Source: an uncultured Corynebacterium sp. (GTDB lineage Bacteria > Actinomycetota > Actinomycetes > Mycobacteriales > Mycobacteriaceae). Taken from it: a stretch of DNA of 64,000 nt. The DNA is taken from positions 1 through 64,000 of the forward strand of contig CALUBS010000006.1 of NCBI GenBank assembly GCA_943914355.1, read 5' to 3'. A model generated the notes under the pieces. That model worked only from the letters and a program-made list of their open reading frames with translations. It had not been told where the DNA came from and did no database searches. Shown here one piece after another: positions 59,538 to 64,000 of this stretch. Within the stretch, counting starts at the first letter, position 1. The number at the start of each line of letters is the position of its first letter. Both the position numbers and the translations under genes were made by a program.

Positions 59538-60698
59538 CTACTTATTCGGGGTGTGGTTGGCCATGAGCTCTAAGAATTGATCAAAGAGCGGGTTGGCATC
59601 GTGCGGGCCGGCGGCGGATTCCGGGTGGTACTGCACCGAGAAGGCCATGCCATTGCGCAGGGCGACGCCCTCGACCGTGTCATCGTTCAAGCAGATGTGC
59701 GTGATGTGTGCCGGGCCGAAGTCCGAGGCGAATTCGGCATCTTCATCGGCCAAGTCGTAGTTATCTGGCGTCTGCAGCGCGAAGCCGTGGTTTTGGGAGG
59801 TGATATCGATTTTACCGGTAAGCATGTTGCGTACTGGGACGTTGATACCGCGGTGGCCGAACTTCATCTTGTAGGTGGATAGGCCAAGCGCGCGCCCGAG
59901 CAGCTGGTTGCCAAAGCAGATGCCGAAGAACGGGATTTTCGCCTCAAGTACCTTCTTAATGGTGGCAACTGTGTCGTCGGCGGTGGCCGGGTCACCCGGG
60001 CCGTTGGAGACGAAGACGCCATCCGGGTTATAGGACTGAACTTCTGCAAAGGTGGTGGTAGACGGCACCACGATGGTCTCGATACCGCGCTGGGAAAGGT
60101 AGCGCGGCGTGGCGGATTTCACGCCCATGTCAAAGGCGACGATGGTGTATTTCTTCTCCCCCTTGGCCTCAACAACATAGGGCTTATCGGTAGATACCTC
60201 GGCGGCAAGGTCCGCGCCCTCCATGGAGGACTGGCTCTTTACCTCCGCGAGGAGTTCCTCGACGGGCCGGGTGGCAGCCTCACCAGAGAAGAGGCCCGCG
60301 GAAATGGAACCGTAGTTGCGCAGGTGGCGCACCAAGGTGCGGGTATCAATCCCGCGGATGCCGATGACACCTTGGGCCTGCATTTCCTCGCTCAAGCTGC
60401 GCTCGGCGCGCCAGCTGGATACGCGGCGGGACAGATCGCGGATAACCAGGCCCGCGACCCAGATATTATTGCCGTGGGACTCGTTGTCCTCATCGTTCCA
60501 GCCGGTATTGCCAATGTGCGGGGCGGCGGAGACAACGATCTGGCGGTGGTAGGACGGATCCGTCATCGTTTCTTGGTAGCCGGTCATCGCGGTGGTAAAT
60601 ACGGCCTCGCCGAGGGTGGTGCCGGTAGCGCCGAAGCCGTAGCCACGGAAGGTACGCCCATCCGCAAGGACGAGGATTGCTGGGGTTTTATCAGTCAC
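59538..60698 (-). CDS. carA: Carbamoyl-phosphate synthase small chain
   Basis: A 386-residue glutamine amidotransferase. The N-terminal CarA domain ([29 protein letters not shown]) is followed by a class I GATase with nucleophile Cys261 in [12 protein letters not shown] and the His-Glu pair in QYHPES. It passes ammonia to CarB. Lies between carB and pyrC. Confidence 0.97.
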   Translation of the reverse strand: MTDKTPAILVLADGRTFRGYGFGATGTTLGEAVFTTAMTGYQETMTDPSYHRQIVVSAAPHIGNTGWNDEDNESHGNNIWVAGLVIRDLSRRVSSWRAERSLSEEMQAQGVIGIRGIDTRTLVRHLRNYGSISAGLFSGEAATRPVEELLAEVKSQSSMEGADLAAEVSTDKPYVVEAKGEKKYTIVAFDMGVKSATPRYLSQRGIETIVVPSTTTFAEVQSYNPDGVFVSNGPGDPATADDTVATIKKVLEAKIPFFGICFGNQLLGRALGLSTYKMKFGHRGINVPVRNMLTGKIDITSQNHGFALQTPDNYDLADEDAEFASDFGPAHITHICLNDDTVEGVALRNGMAFSVQYHPESAAGPHDANPLFDQFLELMANHTPNK

Positions 60699-60740
60699 GT
60701 CGTGGCCTTTCTGTGCCTTGATTGGGTGCTGTGTGCAAGG

Positions 60741-62081
60741 TTAGTCCTGAGTAGCGGCGTTCAGATCGAACGTTACCGAGCCGCGCAAGATGGTTTGGGT
60801 AACTCGCGCACCAAATTCCTCGCCCGCATAGGGGTTGTTCTGGGACTTGGATGCGAGCTGCGCGGAATCGGATACCCAGTGGTGTTGTGGGTCAACGATG
60901 GTTAAGTTGGCTGGCTCCCCCACTTCCAAGGGGCGACCGTGGCCTGGCAGGCGCGTGATTTCGGCGGGGCGCTCGGACATGACGCGGGCGATAAAGCGCC
61001 AGTCCGCCAGGCCGGTTTCCACAAAGAGCTTGGCGATGACCGCCAGCGAGGATTCCAGCCCCAGCATGCCGGGGCGCGCGTTTTCGAATTCCACGCACTT
61101 GTCTTCGGAGCCGTGCGGTGCGTGGTCGGTGGCGACGCAGTCAATAGTGCCATCAAGAAGCGCCTGGCGCAGCGCCTCTGTATCGCGCTGTTCGCGCAGC
61201 GGCGGGTTCACGCGGAAAAGGCCGTCATAGGTGCGCAGTTTGTCATCGGTCATCAGCAGGTGGTGCGGGGTGACCTCTGCGGTCAGCGGAATATCGTGTT
61301 CCTTTGCCCACTGCAACAGTTCCACTGTGCCCTGTGTGGAGGCGTGGCAGATGTGCACGCGGTTGCCGTAATCGCGGGCCAGCAGGGCGTCGCGGGCAAC
61401 GATGGATTCCTCCGCCACGCGCGGCCAGCCGCGCAGGCCCAACCGGGCGGCGTTTTCGCCCTCATGGGCAGAAGACCCGCCGGTCATGCGGTCATCCTCG
61501 GCGTGCTGGGCCAGCAGCACGTCCATGCCCTTGGCGTATTCCAGCGCGCGGCGCATCAGCTGTGGGTTTTGCACGCACTTGCCGTCATCAGAGAACATGC
61601 GCACCTTGGCCTCGCTGCGCGCCATCATGCCGAACTCCGTCAAGGACTTGCCTTCCAGGCCCTTGGTGATAGAGCCGACTGGGTGGACATCGCAAAGCCC
61701 CAGTGCCTGGGACTTTGCCCACACGGATTCGGCGATGATCGGCTGGTCCGTGACCGGCGTGGTATTGGCCATGGTAAAGACCGCGGTAAACCCGCCCTTG
61801 GCCGCGGCTTTGGAACCAGACTCGATGGTCTCGGTGTCCTCGCGGCCTGGCTCGCGCAGGTGCACGTGCATATCAACCAGGCCAGGCAGCAGCACGTTGC
61901 CGTCGCCCTCAATGGTTTCGGCAGCACCCTCTGCCTGCACCTCGGGCCCGATGGAATCAATAACCCCACCGCGAATAAGGACATTGGTGGGCTCGCCTTC
62001 CCCGTACAGGCGAATATTTTTAATCAGTAGTGGGTTCTCGGCCGGGGCGGACAGCCGGCCGGTAGCTGGGTACGTAATCAT
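60741..62081 (-). CDS. pyrC: Dihydroorotase
   Basis: A 446-residue class I dihydroorotase. Zinc ligands of the amidohydrolase fold are in [14 protein letters not shown] (about 70-83), HICHAST and CVATDHAPH. It closes carbamoyl aspartate to dihydroorotate. It lies between pyrB and carA with short gaps, in the pyr operon. Length and motifs are normal. Confidence 0.96.
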   Translation of the reverse strand: MITYPATGRLSAPAENPLLIKNIRLYGEGEPTNVLIRGGVIDSIGPEVQAEGAAETIEGDGNVLLPGLVDMHVHLREPGREDTETIESGSKAAAKGGFTAVFTMANTTPVTDQPIIAESVWAKSQALGLCDVHPVGSITKGLEGKSLTEFGMMARSEAKVRMFSDDGKCVQNPQLMRRALEYAKGMDVLLAQHAEDDRMTGGSSAHEGENAARLGLRGWPRVAEESIVARDALLARDYGNRVHICHASTQGTVELLQWAKEHDIPLTAEVTPHHLLMTDDKLRTYDGLFRVNPPLREQRDTEALRQALLDGTIDCVATDHAPHGSEDKCVEFENARPGMLGLESSLAVIAKLFVETGLADWRFIARVMSERPAEITRLPGHGRPLEVGEPANLTIVDPQHHWVSDSAQLASKSQNNPYAGEEFGARVTQTILRGSVTFDLNAATQD

Positions 62082-62117
62082 TTTCTCTCCCTTTTACGTG
62101 GCTATGGTCTGCCCGAA

Positions 62118-63074
62118 TTAAATCCCGGCGTTATCGCCATTGGTCAGCAGCGTAAAAAGCACTGCCATGCGCATGTGGACACCGTTGTTGACCTGCTGCA
62201 ATACCGTGGTTTTATCCATATCGGCCACGGCGTAATTGATCTCCATGCCGCGCAGCATGGGACCGGGGTGCATGACGATCGCATCCTTGTGCAGCGCCGC
62301 AGCGCGCTGTTGCGATAGCCCGAATAGCTGCGCGTACTCGCGGTGGGACGGGAAGAAGCCGCCGTCCATGCGCTCTTGCTGCACGCGCAGCATCATCACG
62401 ACATCGGCATCTGCAAGCTCTGCATCAAAGTCATAGGACACGCGCACCGGCCACTTGTCCACGCCCCAAGGCATCAAGGTCGCAGGCCCCACGAGGGTGA
62501 CCTCCGCGCCCAAGGTGTGCAAGAGATCCACGTTGGAACGCACGACGCGCGAGTGCAGGCAATCGCCCACAATCTTTACCTTCAGGCCCTCGAAGCCATT
62601 ATCGCCGCGCAGGCCTAGGCGCTGGCGCATCGTAACGGCATCAAGCAGCGCCTGCGTCGGGTGCTGGTGCGCACCGTCGCCGGCGTTGATGACTGCGGGA
62701 CCCTGCCCATCCGGGTCCACCCACTGGGCCAGCTGTTGCGGCGCGCCGGAAGACGGGTGGCGCATGATGATCGCATCGGCACCAATGGCCGCCAACGTCA
62801 GGCCCGTATCCTTTAAGGACTCGCCCTTTTTCACGGACGAGGTCGACGCCGAGAGGTTGATAACGTCAGCGGACATCCACTTGCCGGCCGTTTCAAAAGA
62901 TGAGCGCGTGCGCGTGGAGTTTTCATAAAAGAGCGTATAAATCGTGCGTCCGCGCAGCGTCGGCAGTTTTTTGACCTCGCGGCCATCGAGCGCCTCGCGG
63001 AAGCGATCGGCCTCATCCAAAAGGCCGATGATCTCTGCGCGGGATAATTCCGCGCTATCGATGAGGTGTTTCAT
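62118..63074 (-). CDS. pyrB: Aspartate carbamoyltransferase catalytic subunit
   Basis: A 318-residue enzyme. The carbamoyl phosphate site [12 protein letters not shown] (49-60), [11 protein letters not shown] and MHPGPMLRG motifs are all present. It joins carbamoyl phosphate to aspartate. No pyrI regulatory chain is near. Its ATG overlaps the pyrR stop by 4 bases (ATGA). Confidence 0.97.
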   Translation of the reverse strand: MKHLIDSAELSRAEIIGLLDEADRFREALDGREVKKLPTLRGRTIYTLFYENSTRTRSSFETAGKWMSADVINLSASTSSVKKGESLKDTGLTLAAIGADAIIMRHPSSGAPQQLAQWVDPDGQGPAVINAGDGAHQHPTQALLDAVTMRQRLGLRGDNGFEGLKVKIVGDCLHSRVVRSNVDLLHTLGAEVTLVGPATLMPWGVDKWPVRVSYDFDAELADADVVMMLRVQQERMDGGFFPSHREYAQLFGLSQQRAAALHKDAIVMHPGPMLRGMEINYAVADMDKTTVLQQVNNGVHMRMAVLFTLLTNGDNAGI

Positions 63075-63679
63075 GAGTGCGTTCCCCTTATCTGCGCGGC
63101 ATCGCCCGCGGAAGTAGAGCGGGTGAGAACAACGGCATCGCGGCCATCGATATCTTGGATATATACGGAGACATCTTCTTCCCGCGCCGTGGGCAGGTTC
63201 TTGCCCACATAATCGGCGCGGATGGGGACTTCGCGGTGCCCGCGGTCAACCAATACGGCCAACTGGATAATCGAAGGCCGACCGACATCGCCCAGCGCAT
63301 CGAGGGCGGCGCGGATAGTGCGGCCGGAATAAAGGACATCATCGACCAAGATGACCGTGGCATTATCGATGCCGCCGTCCGGGATGGAGGTCGGTTGCAG
63401 GGCGCGGTGCGGGAAATTGCGCAAATCGTCCCTGTACAACGTGATGTCGAGCGAGCCCCACGGAACGGGGACCCCGGAAAACTCGCGTATTTTCTGCGCG
63501 AGGCGCTGCGCTAGGGGCACTCCACCTGAGGGGATGCCCAGCAAAATGACCCGCGGAGCTTCCGCGGAATCGAGCGCCGTCTTTTCAATAATCTGGTGCG
63601 CGATGCGTGCAACGGTACGCGAGACATCATCGGAGCTTAAAAGCTCCAACTCGTTCGCGTTCACGTCAGTTCCACTCAT
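63071..63679 (-). CDS. pyrR: PyrR, pyrimidine operon regulator / uracil phosphoribosyltransferase-like
   Basis: A 202-residue PRTase-fold protein. The PRPP-binding motif [14 protein letters not shown] spans 109-122. With UMP or UTP it binds a hairpin in the pyr leader RNA. Here that hairpin overlaps its own ribosome-binding site, so it should repress its own translation and, through coupling, that of pyrB. It is the first gene of the pyrR-B-C-carA-carB-pyrF operon. Confidence 0.95.
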   Translation of the reverse strand: MSGTDVNANELELLSSDDVSRTVARIAHQIIEKTALDSAEAPRVILLGIPSGGVPLAQRLAQKIREFSGVPVPWGSLDITLYRDDLRNFPHRALQPTSIPDGGIDNATVILVDDVLYSGRTIRAALDALGDVGRPSIIQLAVLVDRGHREVPIRADYVGKNLPTAREEDVSVYIQDIDGRDAVVLTRSTSAGDAAQIRGTHS

Positions 63680-63687
63680 CGTGACCT

Positions 63688-63719
63688 CCTTCCCCGCCTC
63701 ACGGTGCGGTCATTAAAGG
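63688..63719 (-). ncRNA. PyrR-binding leader RNA over the pyrR ribosome site
   Basis: Read on the minus strand: CCTTTAATGACCGCACCG, then TGAGGCGGGGAAGG. The outer stem CCTT/AAGG and inner CCGC/GCGG enclose a loop with the CCGTGAGG type sequence found in PyrR-binding hairpins of actinobacteria. The last AAGG is part of the AAGGAGG Shine-Dalgarno (63685-63691), so PyrR binding would hide it. Confidence 0.75.
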
Positions 63720-63743
63720 ATGCCTGTCAATGAACTTGTAGAC

Positions 63744-63772
63744 GTCTATGCTGATAGACACGTATTACTCTA
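63744..63772 (-). promoter_or_regulatory. pyr promoter -10 and 5' leader hairpin
   Basis: On the minus strand TAGAGT (63767-63772) is a likely -10; transcription would start near 63760. The first transcribed bases form GTCTAT-CAGC-ATAGAC (63744-63759), a perfect 6-bp hairpin. TAGACGTCTA (63739-63748), a perfect palindrome, overlaps it. The -35 region (TCACCC) is weak and lies in ACCCAC/GTGGGT dyad symmetry (63780-63793). Confidence 0.5.
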
Positions 63773-63823
63773 GCACCTTACCCACCCGTGGGTGAGGCTT
63801 AGCCGAAAGAGGTGCATCACGCA

Positions 63824-64000
63824 GTGAGTTTTTCCGCGCAGCACGTAGTCCCAGCCTCCCGCGAACGCGTCTGGCAGTGGCATACCCGGCCAGGGGCCTT
63901 GGCGCGCCTGAACCCACCCTTTGCGTTCATGAAACCCGTGCAACAGGCCACCGATCTGGGCGATGGCACCTCCCTGCTGTCCCTGCCCGGCGGTTTGCAG
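63824..64000 (+). CDS. Epimerase-family protein, N-terminal part (cut by window edge)
   Basis: From the GTG at 63824 an open frame of 59 codons runs to the edge (VSFSAQHVVPASRERVWQWH and on). The start is typical of the TIGR01777 (DUF1731) sugar-nucleotide epimerase-like proteins that have an N-terminal START/SRPBCC lipid-binding-like domain in actinobacteria. AAAGAGG lies about 9 bases upstream. The Rossmann part is beyond the window, so the call rests on this small segment. Divergent from pyrR. Confidence 0.55.
   Translation, partial: MSFSAQHVVPASRERVWQWHTRPGALARLNPPFAFMKPVQQATDLGDGTSLLSLPGGLQ

Overview
The window is about 64 kb of a chromosome from a mycolic-acid actinobacterium, almost certainly a Corynebacterium. 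The clues are a sufR-BDCSU-T operon next to an MptB-type mannosyltransferase, the tkt-tal-zwf-opcA-pgl block with actinobacterial OpcA, a WhiA-YvcK-RapZ cluster, an actinobacterial IHF (mihF), an McbR-type box in front of metK, and many GTG or leaderless starts. From memory, the gene order follows the C. glutamicum chromosome closely from sufT to pyrR. The species cannot be fixed from sequence alone.

Layout. 1-631: scrambled insertion-sequence debris (an IS3-type transposase fragment, a 52-bp palindrome, an IS110-type C-terminus) and a short gene-free stretch. 632-5000 (minus strand): a nucleoside hydrolase, an ECF transporter (S, T and a fused double ATPase) and an NAD(P)-binding protein; I read this as a nucleoside-uptake cassette. 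5117-6752 (plus): the conserved ACT-domain / UPF0210 pair. 6812-9777 (minus): a DUF2254 membrane protein and an ABC-F ATPase. 9871-16143 (minus): the Fe-S assembly operon sufR-B-D-C-S-U-T, ended by a strong terminator. 16359-21994 (plus): mptB, an ABC exporter pair, ctaA and a quinone reductase, facing ctaB (minus). 23320-29936 (plus): the pentose-phosphate block.

30047-33663 (minus): gap, pgk, tpiA and secG. No ppc lies between tpiA and secG; a 198-bp, hairpin-rich spacer is found there instead. 34209-35855 (plus): a lactate permease, apparently an insertion relative to the reference order, flanked by a 545-bp intergenic region and a strong terminator. 35983-63679 (minus): nearly 28 kb read in one direction: whiA, yvcK, rapZ, uvrC, a PH-like membrane protein, the riboflavin genes with rpe, rsmB-fmt-def-priA, metK, coaBC, rpoZ, gmk, mihF, then pyrF-carB-carA-pyrC-pyrB-pyrR. 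A divergent epimerase-family gene runs off the right edge.

Most of the window is core metabolism: heme A synthesis, NADPH and pentose supply, lower glycolysis, riboflavin, SAM, CoA, and de novo pyrimidines. The more informative parts are the regulatory signals (a SufR-type palindrome, a TAGAC-N6-GTCTA box inside the metK promoter, a PyrR-binding RNA over the pyrR ribosome site, leaderless promoters), the asymmetric ECF ATPase, and the three places where accessory DNA breaks the conserved order (left edge, tpiA-secG, gap-whiA). I found no tRNA, rRNA, CRISPR array, prophage or clearly new defence system.
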